From: Wenzhouxiangella sp.
Lineage (GTDB): Bacteria; Pseudomonadota; Gammaproteobacteria; Xanthomonadales; Wenzhouxiangellaceae
Assembly: GCA_007135355.1 (NCBI GenBank)
Contig: SLJA01000171.1
Location: forward strand, 1 to 18,766
DNA length: 18,766 nt
Direction: 5' to 3'
Numbering within the stretch: the first letter of the stretch is position 1; every line of letters starts with the position of its first letter. Positions 1-7,794 of the stretch are shown here, piece by piece. Under the pieces are notes generated by a model that worked only from the letters and a program-made list of their open reading frames with translations, was not told the origin of the DNA and ran no database searches. Made by a program: the position numbers and the translations under genes.

Positions 1-1053
1 CTAGGCTTGTGCCGCGCGCCCGATACCCAGGCGTTCCGATCGATATCGCCCGTCACGAATCCGTTGCCACCAGTCGCGATGGGCCAGATACCAGTCGACG
101 GTATCGGCCAGACCCTGGGCGAAGTCCACCGATGGCGCCCAGCCCAGTTCGTCACGGATGCGACCGGCGTCGATGGCGTAGCGTCGGTCATGGCCGGGCC
201 GATCAGTCACATACTCGATCAGCTCATGGCGCGGGCGCTGGGCCGGCACGCGCTGATCGAGCAGTTCGCACAGCATGTGCACGACATCCAGATTGGTCAT
301 CTCGGCATTGCCGCCGATGTTGTAGACGCGACCCGGCTCACCCGCCTGCAGCACGCGCAGCACCGCCCTGCAGTGGTCGGTGACGAACAACCAATCGCGC
401 CGCTGCTGACCATCTCCGTAGACCGGCAGGCGCTCACCCTCCAGCGCGTTGATCAGCATCAGGGGAATCAGCTTTTCCGGAAACTGGAAGGGCCCGTAAT
501 TGTTGGAACAGTTGGTAATCATCACCGGCAGCCCATAGGTACGCTGCCAGGCCCTAGCGAGATGGTCGGCCGCCGCCTTGGATGCCGCGTACGGCGAGTT
601 GGGCGCATAGCGGTGGCGTTCGGTGAAAGCCGGCTGATCCAGTTTCAGACTGCCATAAACCTCGTCGGTGGAGACGTGGACAAAACGAAAATCGGATGCG
701 CCGCCTTGCCAGTAGTCGAGAGCGGCGTCGAGCAAGGTCTGGGTGCCGACGACATTGGTGCGGATGAAGGCGCCCGGATCTTCAATCGAGCGATCCACGT
801 GACTTTCGGCCGCGAAATGCACCAGGCCGGATGGTTGATGCTCGCTGAACAAACGCCGCACCAGGGCACGATCGCAGATGTCGCCATGAACGAAATGATG
901 CCGGGCCGGGTCCAGTCCCGCCAGCGATTCGCGGTTACCGGCGTAGGTCAGGGCGTCAAGGTTGACGACCTTGAAATCGCTATGTTCGAGTACATGATGG
1001 ACGAAGTTGGCGCCAATAAAGCCGGCGCCACCGGTAACGATGAGGGTATGCAT
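1..1053 (-). CDS. rfbB: dTDP-glucose 4,6-dehydratase
   Basis: Converts dTDP-D-glucose to dTDP-4-keto-6-deoxyglucose, the second step of dTDP-L-rhamnose synthesis for O-antigen or other surface glycans; a cytoplasmic NAD-dependent enzyme of the extended short-chain dehydrogenase family. The 350-residue protein has the N-terminal Rossmann motif TGGAGFIG (7-14), the family-specific STDEVYG motif with Thr129-Asp130-Glu131, and the catalytic pair Tyr155/Lys159 (YAASK). Length matches the family (about 350-360). ATG start; the TAG stop is the very first codon of the window, so the gene is complete. It begins 29 bases after ssb on the same strand, so it may be read from the ssb promoter; rfbA/rfbD/rfbC-type partners, if present, would lie off the left edge. 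The family is certain from the motifs; the exact sugar pathway is inferred. Confidence 0.96.
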   Translation of the reverse strand: MHTLIVTGGAGFIGANFVHHVLEHSDFKVVNLDALTYAGNRESLAGLDPARHHFVHGDICDRALVRRLFSEHQPSGLVHFAAESHVDRSIEDPGAFIRTNVVGTQTLLDAALDYWQGGASDFRFVHVSTDEVYGSLKLDQPAFTERHRYAPNSPYAASKAAADHLARAWQRTYGLPVMITNCSNNYGPFQFPEKLIPLMLINALEGERLPVYGDGQQRRDWLFVTDHCRAVLRVLQAGEPGRVYNIGGNAEMTNLDVVHMLCELLDQRVPAQRPRHELIEYVTDRPGHDRRYAIDAGRIRDELGWAPSVDFAQGLADTVDWYLAHRDWWQRIRDGRYRSERLGIGRAAQA

Positions 1054-1082
1054 GGCGTGCGGTCGCTTGCGAAGCTATAGAA

Positions 1083-1535
1083 TCAGAATGGGATGTCGTC
1101 TTCCAGGCCCTCGGGGCCAGGAGCGGAACTGGGTGCGCGGCTGTCCCCGCCTGAACGTCGATAATCCGTATCCGAACCACCCATGGCATCGCTGCTGCCG
1201 CGCCCGTCCAGCATTTGCATCTCGTTGGCGATAATCTCGGTGGTCCAGCGATCGTTGCCGTCGCGGTCCTGCCATTTGCGCGTCTGCAGACGACCCTCCA
1301 AGTAGATCTTGCTGCCTTTGCGCAGGTATTCTCCGGCGATTTCGCCAAGTCTGCCGAACATCACGACTCGGTGCCATTCCGTATTCTCGCGCATCTCGCC
1401 GCTGGCGCGATCGCGCCAGGATTCCGAGGTGGCGACCGACAGGTTGGTCACGGCATTCCCTCCGGCCGTGTGACGCGTCTCAGGATCGGCACCCAAGTTG
1501 CCGATTAATATCACTTTATTTATACCTCGAGCCAT
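1083..1535 (-). CDS. ssb: single-stranded DNA-binding protein
   Basis: Binds single-stranded DNA as a homotetramer during replication, recombination and repair and recruits partners through its C-terminal tip. The 150-residue protein opens with the typical OB-fold start MARGINKVILIGNLG, contains the conserved NTEWHRVVMFGRLGEIAGEYLRKG segment (about 50-75) followed by IYLEGRLQTRKWQDRDG, and ends with the acidic tip DDIPF. The linker between OB fold and tip is short and Ser/Gly/Pro-rich rather than the longer Gln/Gly-rich linker of E. coli SSB. ATG start, with an AGGAG about ten bases upstream. It is divergent from ispB across 121 bases and is followed closely by rfbB. In many gammaproteobacteria ssb lies near uvrA, so its pairing with a sugar-nucleotide gene is unusual. 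Confidence 0.97.
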   Translation of the reverse strand: MARGINKVILIGNLGADPETRHTAGGNAVTNLSVATSESWRDRASGEMRENTEWHRVVMFGRLGEIAGEYLRKGSKIYLEGRLQTRKWQDRDGNDRWTTEIIANEMQMLDGRGSSDAMGGSDTDYRRSGGDSRAPSSAPGPEGLEDDIPF

Positions 1536-1575
1536 GCCTATGCCTGCTCCTGCTCAGATGTTGAACGTGCTCGGC

Positions 1576-1604
1576 AGTCTAGCATAGCGGCTGAACCCTT
1601 CCAG
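1576..1604 (-). promoter_or_regulatory. Candidate sigma70 promoter of ssb
   Basis: Read on the minus strand, CTGGAA (1599-1604) and TAGACT (1576-1581) are separated by 17 bases, and a TG one base before the -10 makes it an extended -10. Start of transcription would be near 1569, giving a leader of about 33 bases before the ssb ATG. Match to consensus is 4/6 at -35 and 4/6 at -10, so this is a prediction only. Confidence 0.4.
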
Positions 1605-1642
1605 TCGGACAATTTCTTCGCTTTGGGTAAGAACTCGGCTCG

Positions 1643-1648
1643 TATAAT
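1643..1648 (+). promoter_or_regulatory. Consensus -10 box of ispB, near-leaderless
   Basis: A perfect TATAAT lies 8 bases before the ATG of ispB at 1657. A transcript initiated at the usual distance would begin at about 1655-1657, leaving 0-2 bases of leader and no room for a ribosome binding site. No good -35 hexamer is visible 16-18 bases upstream. A TTG at 1648 is in frame but overlaps the last base of this box, so it is unlikely to be the start. Confidence 0.5.
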
Positions 1649-1656
1649 TGCCGGTT

Positions 1657-2658
1657 ATGAACGATGTGACAGCGCCTACGGCGCCCGCAAACCTGGCCGA
1701 AGTCCTGGCACTGGTCGCACAAGATCGTCAGTCCGTGGACGAACTGATTCGGCGTCGGCTGGCCTCGGATGTCGTCCTGGTCAATCAGATCGCGCAGCAC
1801 ATCATCGGTGGCGGCGGCAAACGCCTGCGGCCGCTGCTGCATCTTTTGAGCGCGCGGGCGGCCGGCTACAGCGGAAATCAGCACATCCAGCTGGCCGCGG
1901 TCATCGAGTTCATCCACACCGCTACCTTGCTGCATGACGATGTTGTCGATGAGTCCGGGCGACGGCGCGGGCAGGAAACCGCTCACCAGATCTGGGGCAA
2001 TGCCGCTTCGGTGCTGGTCGGTGATTTCCTCTACTCGCGCAGCTTCCAGATGATGGTGGAACTGGAGCGTATGGAAGTGATGCAGATTCTCGCCGACACC
2101 ACCAATACCATTGCCGAAGGTGAAGTGCTGCAGCTGATGCAGATGGGGAACGCCGATCTTGCGGTGGATGATTATTTCCGGGTCATTTCAGACAAGACCG
2201 CCTGCCTGTTCGCCGCCAGCACCCGGCTTGGCGGTGTTCTGGCCGGACTACGCGCGAGTGATTGCGACCTGCTGGCCGATTTCGGCTTATTGCTCGGCCA
2301 AGCTTTCCAGATTGCCGACGATGTGCTGGATTACCAGGCCGACCATGGCACTTTGGGCAAAAACATTGGGGATGACCTCGCGGAAGGCAAAGTGACGCTG
2401 CCGCTGATTCTGGCCTTGGAGCGCACGCGCGGCGCGCAGCGGGATCGGCTGCGGCAGATCATCACGACCGGCGACGGCGCGGGCGGCATTGATGAAGTCA
2501 TCTCGGCGCTAGCGGCAACCGACAGCCTTAACGATGCTCTGGCTCAGGCGCGAAAACTGGCCCAAAGGGCGGCCGCAAAACTGGAAATACTCGCCCCGTC
2601 GGCTCACCGAAGCGCGCTGGAAATACTGGCCCGCTACGCAGTCGATCGCTCCTTGTAA
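1657..2658 (+). CDS. ispB: All-trans polyprenyl diphosphate synthase (octaprenyl type)
   Basis: Extends farnesyl diphosphate with isopentenyl diphosphate to the long all-trans side chain of ubiquinone; cytosolic, magnesium dependent. The 333-residue protein has GGGGKRLRP (about 51-59, the IPP-binding Lys/Arg), the first aspartate-rich motif DDVVDESGRRRG starting at Asp94, and the second motif DDVLDYQ at 221-227. The residues before the first motif, FIHTATLLH, are small and match long-chain synthases of the IspB type; side-chain length (octa- versus others) cannot be read from sequence. The ATG at 1657 is chosen because the upstream in-frame TTG is inside the -10 box. The gene is divergent from ssb, and its 3' end overlaps the 3' end of murD2 by 25 bases, so the two genes share a tail-to-tail end with no terminator between them. 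Confidence 0.93.
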   Translation: MNDVTAPTAPANLAEVLALVAQDRQSVDELIRRRLASDVVLVNQIAQHIIGGGGKRLRPLLHLLSARAAGYSGNQHIQLAAVIEFIHTATLLHDDVVDESGRRRGQETAHQIWGNAASVLVGDFLYSRSFQMMVELERMEVMQILADTTNTIAEGEVLQLMQMGNADLAVDDYFRVISDKTACLFAASTRLGGVLAGLRASDCDLLADFGLLLGQAFQIADDVLDYQADHGTLGKNIGDDLAEGKVTLPLILALERTRGAQRDRLRQIITTGDGAGGIDEVISALAATDSLNDALAQARKLAQRAAAKLEILAPSAHRSALEILARYAVDRSL

Positions 2659-3965
2659 AAGGCGGCAACCGCAGCGCTGAATTGGTTGCCGCGATCCTCG
2701 AAATCGCGGAAGTGTGGAAAACTGGCCGCGCCCGGACTGAGTAGAACGGTGGCGTCCGGAGCGGCCAGTGCGGCGGCGGACGCCACGGCCTCCTGGAGAT
2801 TCCGGGCCGACACCACAGCGGCGGGCAACACCCCGGCTTGCGAAAAAGTCTCGGCGATAGCCGGCCCACTGTCCGGCAGCAAAACCAGTCCATGCAGGGG
2901 CCGCGTGCCGCAATGGGCCAATACCGGCGTCCAGTCACTCGGTCGTACATAGCCTCCCGCAATCAAAACCACCGCTTGCCCAGTCAGAGCCTGCAAGGCT
3001 GCCAAGGTCGCATGCGGCGTCGTGGCGATCGAGTCGTTGATCCAGCAAACCCCGTCACGCTGCTCGACCAGCTCAAGGCGATGACTGAGCGGCTGGAATG
3101 CCGCCAGCGCAACCACCGCAGTATCCAGATCGGCGCCCAGATAGTCCGCGGCCTGCAGCGCCAGCGCTGCATTGTCCAGGTTATGACGACCCATCAGCCG
3201 CAGCTTGCCAAGCTCCGTCAGCCAATCATCACCCACAAACAAGGCAGCATCGCGCCGGTGTATCAGCGGCGGACAATTCCCCAATATCCGGTTTGGCGCC
3301 CGTTCAGTCTGTCGGCGCAGCACCTCGTCCCGGGCATTGATCAGCAACGGCGCGCCCTGTAACAGGTCGATCATCCGCAGCTTGCTGGCGTAGTAGTGCT
3401 CCACGCCGCCGTGCCAATCACCGTGTTCGGGAAACAATCGCGTAATCACACCAAAAGCCAGGCGCGCCTCCAGATCCGTCAACTGATAGCTTGACAGCTC
3501 CAGAACCACCAGCTCGGCATCGGTGTCCAAATGGGCGATCAGCGGCACGCCGATATTGCCCGCCAGTAGAACCCGTCGACCAGCGGCCCGCAAAATATGC
3601 GCCAGCAGGGAAACAGTGGTGCTTTTGCCTTTCGATCCGGTCACTCCGACCACCGGCACCTTGGGCCGCTCGGCAAACCAGATCGAGGCCGGGTTGACAA
3701 TCTTCCCGCCGGCCGCCCGGTAGCGCTGCAGAGCCGGATGCAAAACAGGCACGCCGGGTGAGCGCAACAAGACATCGAAATCCTGTAGCCCGTCATCAAA
3801 CTCGCCCAGGCGCATCGGGCCCTGGCAGGGCGCCTCACCCGATTCGACCAGAACCGTCAGATCCACCTCCGGACACGCCGATCTGAGGACCCGCTCGGCT
3901 GCCCTGCCCTCACGACCGTAACCCAGCAGGCCCAGCCTGGCTCGACAGATCTCAGCCAGCCGCAT
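2634..3965 (-). CDS. murD2: UDP-N-acetylmuramoyl-L-alanine--L-glutamate ligase (MurD2)
   Basis: A Mur ligase of the MurD family. The 443-residue protein shows an N-terminal Rossmann-like start (LGLLGYGREG), the ATP-binding loop GSKGKST at 110-116, GNIG shortly after, and the C-terminal ligase domain with ISHR-like PLSHRLE and INDSIATTPHATLAAL. Normal MurD genes sit in the mra/dcw cluster and add D-Glu. This one is instead directly downstream of, and overlapping by 14 bases, a murL gene. In Xanthomonas that pair works together: MurD2 adds L-Glu to UDP-MurNAc-L-Ala, then MurL epimerises it. The MurD family assignment is clear; L-Glu specificity is inferred from the MurL partner. ATG start at 3965, with GGAAG nine bases upstream inside murL. 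The 3' end overlaps ispB tail-to-tail. Confidence 0.9.
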   Translation of the reverse strand: MRLAEICRARLGLLGYGREGRAAERVLRSACPEVDLTVLVESGEAPCQGPMRLGEFDDGLQDFDVLLRSPGVPVLHPALQRYRAAGGKIVNPASIWFAERPKVPVVGVTGSKGKSTTVSLLAHILRAAGRRVLLAGNIGVPLIAHLDTDAELVVLELSSYQLTDLEARLAFGVITRLFPEHGDWHGGVEHYYASKLRMIDLLQGAPLLINARDEVLRRQTERAPNRILGNCPPLIHRRDAALFVGDDWLTELGKLRLMGRHNLDNAALALQAADYLGADLDTAVVALAAFQPLSHRLELVEQRDGVCWINDSIATTPHATLAALQALTGQAVVLIAGGYVRPSDWTPVLAHCGTRPLHGLVLLPDSGPAIAETFSQAGVLPAAVVSARNLQEAVASAAALAAPDATVLLSPGAASFPHFRDFEDRGNQFSAAVAAFYKERSTA

Positions 3966-5304
3966 TGAACAGCGCTTCCGGAATCAGATGATCGCCACCG
4001 GGCTGACACAGAGAGGCAACAGACGGCACCTCGATCCCGGCCAGCTCGGCGAATAACTGTCGCACTATCGCGTGCTCGCGCCAGCGCCGATGAGCGGCCA
4101 GCGCGCAAACGGCGGCTCGCGCCTCCACGGCCTCGCCAACGCACTCGAAAGGCTTGCGTCCGTCCAGCGCCAGCAGCGCGCGGAACCCGCTGATCTGCTG
4201 CCAATCGGCCAGCAGATCAGCGCCAAACATTCGCCGCATCGCTTCCGGGCTGAGGAAAGGCGCCAAACCCAGAAAAACAAAATGACATTTCGGGCACTGC
4301 CCGCACCAGCGGCGGGTTCTGGCGCCATCCAGATGAAAGTTTCGATTGCATGATGAGAACACACCATGAAAGCGCTCCAGATCGGCAAACTCGCGGCAGA
4401 TTGCCAGCTCTCGATCACGTCGCAGCAATGAGAAGACCCGCAGGTCGGATGCGATCCAGCGTTGCACCCAACGATCCAGCATGCGCTCAAAACGCAGGGT
4501 CTTGGCAAACTGATGATTGACGGGCAACCCCTGTGCGTTGACCAGTGTCGGTTCATCGGCCGAGCGTTCGTTGGCAAAGACGACAAAACGAAGGCCGTGC
4601 AACAGCGCCAGAATGATCAGCGCCGCGGCGTTGATGGCCGTGATCGGGACATGACCATTCCACGCGCCCTTGGCGTTGAGCCGCGCCAGCGCCGGGTCCA
4701 TGCGTCGTTCCACGACAAGATGAGGCCCGCCGGTCGTGGCGGCAACGTTCTGGATCAGGGCTGCCGAACCGATTTGCGCAGTAACCGGTTTCAACCCCCG
4801 CCGCGCCAGACGGGACCAGGCCACCAAAGAATCCTTGCCGCCGCCCATGGGCACCAGGTAGGCGTCGGTCAGCGCCGCCGGACCGGCCTCCTCAGGCGCC
4901 GTGCTCCCGCCGTCCTGGCCGCGAAATACCTCGAAGCGCTCAACCGACAGACCGTTATGCCAGGCAAATTCGGCCAGACCTTCTCGATACAGCTCGTTCA
5001 GCCAAGCCGCCTGATCGACTGTGGGCCGACGGTCGGAGAACCTCAGCTGAGGTGGGCAACCGGCCTTCCAGTAGCTGATTCCAGCCACCCAATGCAAAAA
5101 TTCCATCGCGCCGGTCAGGGCAGGCTGATTCGCGCGAACGGGCGCCTCAGGCAGCGGGAACCGAAAATATTCCGCCAGCGGGCGGTCATCGAGAGCGTAC
5201 TTGAGCTTCAACTCTCCCGCCGCCGGCTCCCACTCATAGCCCAAAAAGCCGAAGGTTCGGCTTGCCGCTTTGGACCAGCCGGTCCAGGGCCCGCTCAGCG
5301 CCAT
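3952..5304 (-). CDS. murL: UDP-MurNAc-L-Ala-L-Glu epimerase (MurL)
   Basis: Inverts the terminal L-Glu of UDP-MurNAc-L-Ala-L-Glu to D-Glu in an ATP-dependent reaction (AMP and PPi products in the characterised Xanthomonas enzyme), bypassing glutamate racemase MurI. The 450-residue protein has a central PP-loop-like ATP site, PMGGGKDSLVAW (Gly154-Ser159), followed by an AANH-type core (NERSADEPT near 245-253, VNHQFAKTLRFE), then a cysteine set Cys319 plus Cys334-x2-Cys337-x2-Cys340 (WCGQCPKCHF) that could bind metal. The N-terminal part (FGFLGYEW, LKYALDD) fits the family. ATG start. It begins five bases after the AI-2E family gene and overlaps murD2 by 14 bases, so all three are probably cotranscribed and murL-murD2 translationally coupled. 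The identification rests on recalled family features plus the murD2 neighbour; an adenylating enzyme of another function is a less likely alternative. Confidence 0.9.
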   Translation of the reverse strand: MALSGPWTGWSKAASRTFGFLGYEWEPAAGELKLKYALDDRPLAEYFRFPLPEAPVRANQPALTGAMEFLHWVAGISYWKAGCPPQLRFSDRRPTVDQAAWLNELYREGLAEFAWHNGLSVERFEVFRGQDGGSTAPEEAGPAALTDAYLVPMGGGKDSLVAWSRLARRGLKPVTAQIGSAALIQNVAATTGGPHLVVERRMDPALARLNAKGAWNGHVPITAINAAALIILALLHGLRFVVFANERSADEPTLVNAQGLPVNHQFAKTLRFERMLDRWVQRWIASDLRVFSLLRRDRELAICREFADLERFHGVFSSCNRNFHLDGARTRRWCGQCPKCHFVFLGLAPFLSPEAMRRMFGADLLADWQQISGFRALLALDGRKPFECVGEAVEARAAVCALAAHRRWREHAIVRQLFAELAGIEVPSVASLCQPGGDHLIPEALFNAAG

Positions 5305-5309
5305 CGCCG

Positions 5310-6461
5310 TCAGTCAACGCTGCTGGCCGGGCGCGATTCCTCGGATTCAAGCCGGGCTCGAGGCCAGGCTCGCAGAACGGCGTTGACCAGCGTAGCCAGA
5401 GGAATTGCAAAGAAAACGCCCCAAAAGCCCCAGATTCCGCCGAAGACCAAAATTGCGGTAATGATGGCAACCGGATGCAGATCAACCACCTCTGAAAACA
5501 GGATTGGAACCAGTACGTTGCCATCGAGAGCCTGAATGATGAAATAAGCGATAATGACATACCAGAACTGCGCCGTAAGCCCGCCAAAAGCGAACAAGGC
5601 GACCAAGGCAACCGGAATCGTCACTACAGCGGCACCGATGTAGGGGATCAGCACGGAAAACCCTACAACCATGGATAGCAGCATCGCGAAGGGCATGCCC
5701 AGAATGGAAAACACAATGTAGGTCACAACCCAGACAATCAGGATTTCCAGCGCCTTGCCGCGCACATAGTTGGCGATCTGCACGTCAACCTCCCGCCACA
5801 CCGTAGCGGCCAGGGCATGATCGCGCGGCATGTATCTGGCGAACCAGGCGATCAGCCGCTCCTTGTCCTTGAGAAAGAAAAACACCAGGACAGGCATGAT
5901 GACCAGGAAAATCAGAAGGCTGACCACGTTCAAGACGGCGGGGAACGAGACCAAGGCAGCGCCCCAGCGGCCCAGCTCAGCGCCGAGGTTGTCCAGCAGC
6001 TGCGATAACTGCTCCTGCGAAATCAGCACCAGCGGCTCCGGCTCCTCCAGCATGCCGTTGTCATCAAGGCTCTCCGAACCGGATGCCACGATCTGCGGAA
6101 AACGCTCGGGAAGGGTAGCCACCCATTCCTGGGCGATACGAATATAGCGAGGCAGCTCGCCGACGATCGCCGTCAGCTGCCGCGTGATCAGCGGCAACAG
6201 CGTGAACAGCAAGAAAAACAAGCTGGCCATGAACGCGGCAAAAACCGACACCACGCTAAGCAGACGCGGCAGCCCCAGGCGCTGCAGGCGCTGGACCAGA
6301 CCTTCCAACAGGTAAGCGATGATCAGGCTGGCCACAACCGGCGCCAGCATGCGCCCAAAGAGCACCACAAGCGCAACGCCGACCACCAGGAACAGGGCAA
6401 GAATAACGACCTGCGGGTCGGAAAAATGGCGCTGGTACCAATCGTTCAGTCGGTTCAACAT
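5310..6461 (-). CDS. AI-2E family transporter, PerM/YdiK-like membrane protein
   Basis: A polytopic inner-membrane protein of the AI-2E transporter (UPF0118) family, whose members are variously linked to autoinducer export, permeation or ion/solute exchange; the substrate here is unknown. The 383 residues show the family layout: two N-terminal membrane spans (VVILALFLVVGVALVVLFG and a following span), a large soluble loop with charged text (about 110-165, SGSESLDDNGMLEEPEP), then a span with VMPVLVFFFLKDKERL, which is a typical family signature, and four or so C-terminal spans ending with IWGFWGVFFAIPLATL. A GTG at 6467 is in frame, but I prefer the ATG at 6461 because it lies exactly where transcription from the -10 box at 6468-6473 should begin. 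It is the first gene of a likely operon with murL and murD2, which hints at an envelope role but does not prove one. Confidence 0.9.
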   Translation of the reverse strand: MLNRLNDWYQRHFSDPQVVILALFLVVGVALVVLFGRMLAPVVASLIIAYLLEGLVQRLQRLGLPRLLSVVSVFAAFMASLFFLLFTLLPLITRQLTAIVGELPRYIRIAQEWVATLPERFPQIVASGSESLDDNGMLEEPEPLVLISQEQLSQLLDNLGAELGRWGAALVSFPAVLNVVSLLIFLVIMPVLVFFFLKDKERLIAWFARYMPRDHALAATVWREVDVQIANYVRGKALEILIVWVVTYIVFSILGMPFAMLLSMVVGFSVLIPYIGAAVVTIPVALVALFAFGGLTAQFWYVIIAYFIIQALDGNVLVPILFSEVVDLHPVAIITAILVFGGIWGFWGVFFAIPLATLVNAVLRAWPRARLESEESRPASSVD

Positions 6462-6467
6462 CGGCAC

Positions 6468-6473
6468 AGTATA
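6468..6473 (-). promoter_or_regulatory. -10 box of the AI-2E/murL/murD2 operon, leaderless
   Basis: On the minus strand TATACT (5/6 match) is followed by six bases and then the ATG at 6461. The seventh base after a -10 box is the usual transcription start, so the mRNA would start at the A of the ATG. No convincing -35 hexamer is seen; the region 25 bases upstream is occupied by an inverted repeat. Confidence 0.45.
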
Positions 6474-6497
6474 AATCGAGGAGCGCCATATCCCGCC

Positions 6498-6533
6498 GCC
6501 CGGTAGACCTCTCCCCGCGGAGGGCTACCGGGC
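6498..6533. repeat. Inverted repeat, hairpin between two minus-strand genes
   Basis: GCCCGGTAG (6498-6506) and CTACCGGGC (6525-6533) are perfect 9-base inverted arms. The 18-base loop contains a further CCTC/GAGG pairing after one mismatch, so a stem of 13 pairs with an 8-base loop can form. There is no T-run on either side. It sits between the end of the barrel-protein gene (6609) and the promoter of the AI-2E operon. It may be a U-less terminator, a mRNA 3'-end stabiliser or a protein-binding palindrome; the sequence does not decide. Confidence 0.6.
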
Positions 6534-6608
6534 ATGTTCACTACAGGAGTGTTGATTTGCGGGGATGAAACCGTTGTCAGCAGTCGTGCGCCGGAGCCGA
6601 GTGGGCGG

Positions 6609-7784
6609 TTAGAATTGATGCCGCCAAAGCGCCTGAATCTCCAGGCTCTGGTCCAGGCGATCGGAGATGACGCCAAGCACGTTGCCGCCGAAGGCAAATT
6701 CGGGTGGCGCGTAGGCTGCGTTCAGCTGCAATCTAGAGCGATCGCCGATATCTTTGCTCAAGCCCAGCAAAAACGCGTTCTGGGCCAACTCCGGCGCAAG
6801 CGCCGAAGCCAGAACCGGGGCGCTGGGTCGCGGCTGCGACCGGGTTCGGTAATCCATCGACAGTTCCAGGCGACTCTCGTGGCGCCAGGTCCAGCCAATA
6901 CTGTAGACCAGTAAATCCTCCCAGTCGAATTGGGGACTGGTGCTGTCACCCAGCAAGGCATTGAACCGAGCCGGCAGAGCCCGCGATGGGAAAGCGCCCA
7001 CTTCGCTGTAAAAAATTTGCGAGACACCCAGGTTGATTGACGTACGCGGGCTGGTCTGCAGCTGCATGCCGAGCTGCATGCGTGAAGGAATATCCAATTC
7101 GGCGTGGCTGCCGTGCACACCCCGCACGGAGGCGAATTCACTCATGTCGATGCGCGACTGGAATGCCGCCTCGAAAGTGACGCCGGCCAGCGGTTCGCCG
7201 GTTAGTGCGAAGCGAACACCCGCGCCATAAGCAACATCATGCTGCCCCGGATGCACTTCCGGTCCGACGCGCTCATACGCGGCATTCGAGCTTTCCATCA
7301 GATTCATGCCGGCTGCGCCGAAGCGCTGGGTCGCCAGAACCGCCGCAACTGAAACCGCACTGCGATCCGACATCGGCGCTGTGATGCCGGGCATGACCAG
7401 GGAGCGTTCCAACTGCAGACCCTCGGTCAAAGGGGGCAGCGCGGCGACACCTTGCAGGGCCATCGAGCCGCGCCCAAAGGTCAGAACGGGTTGATTACTC
7501 ACCGGCTGCAGCAGCGCGGCGGCGAAGTCCGGCAAGAGCACCGCCTGATCAACCTGCATCCATGAGACGGTTGGTGACGTGGAGCCCGCCAAACGTTCCA
7601 GATCAGGCGTCAGTTCGTGGATCAGATACTCTTCCCATGGCCCCAGTTCGAAGGCGACCAGGAACCAGGCCAGGTTGGTTTGCGAGACCGCCGGGCCGAC
7701 TGGGGCCAGGCGCGCGACGGACGAACCCGTAGCCCCAATCAGGACGAGCGTCAGCAAACCCACCAAAAAACGTTTGTTGACCAC
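6609..7784 (-). CDS. Putative outer-membrane beta-barrel protein, FadL/OMPP1-like
   Basis: I do not recognise a specific family with certainty. From the GTG at 7784 the protein has 391 residues and begins with a classical signal peptide (VNKRFLVGLLTLVLIGATG, cleavage near SSVA/RLAP). The rest has many alternating polar/hydrophobic strands, FGAAGMNLMES and a late DWEDLLVYSIGWTWR segment that recall the FadL/OMPP1 hydrocarbon-transport family, and ends in Phe (LWRHQF), the usual outer-membrane insertion signal. FadL proteins have longer N-terminal parts with an NPA-type motif, which I do not see, so this may be a divergent or reduced relative. An in-frame ATG at 7823 would add 13 residues before the signal peptide and is the main alternative start; neither has a good ribosome site. 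It lies alone between icd and the AI-2E operon. Confidence 0.6.
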   Translation of the reverse strand: MVNKRFLVGLLTLVLIGATGSSVARLAPVGPAVSQTNLAWFLVAFELGPWEEYLIHELTPDLERLAGSTSPTVSWMQVDQAVLLPDFAAALLQPVSNQPVLTFGRGSMALQGVAALPPLTEGLQLERSLVMPGITAPMSDRSAVSVAAVLATQRFGAAGMNLMESSNAAYERVGPEVHPGQHDVAYGAGVRFALTGEPLAGVTFEAAFQSRIDMSEFASVRGVHGSHAELDIPSRMQLGMQLQTSPRTSINLGVSQIFYSEVGAFPSRALPARFNALLGDSTSPQFDWEDLLVYSIGWTWRHESRLELSMDYRTRSQPRPSAPVLASALAPELAQNAFLLGLSKDIGDRSRLQLNAAYAPPEFAFGGNVLGVISDRLDQSLEIQALWRHQF

Positions 7785-7794
7785 GGATGGATCA

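Noticed and set aside
7..1080. Long plus-strand open frame opposite rfbB
   Set aside because: It is antisense to a gene with all catalytic motifs; the composition is that of a shadow frame in high-GC DNA.
2634..3965. Canonical murD adding D-Glu
   Set aside because: It is possible on sequence alone, but the overlapping murL gene and lack of any mra/dcw neighbours make the L-Glu-specific MurD2 the better call.
4462..5535. Long plus-strand open frame across murL and the AI-2E gene
   Set aside because: Antisense to two well-supported genes, rich in Arg/Gln with no domain-like pattern.
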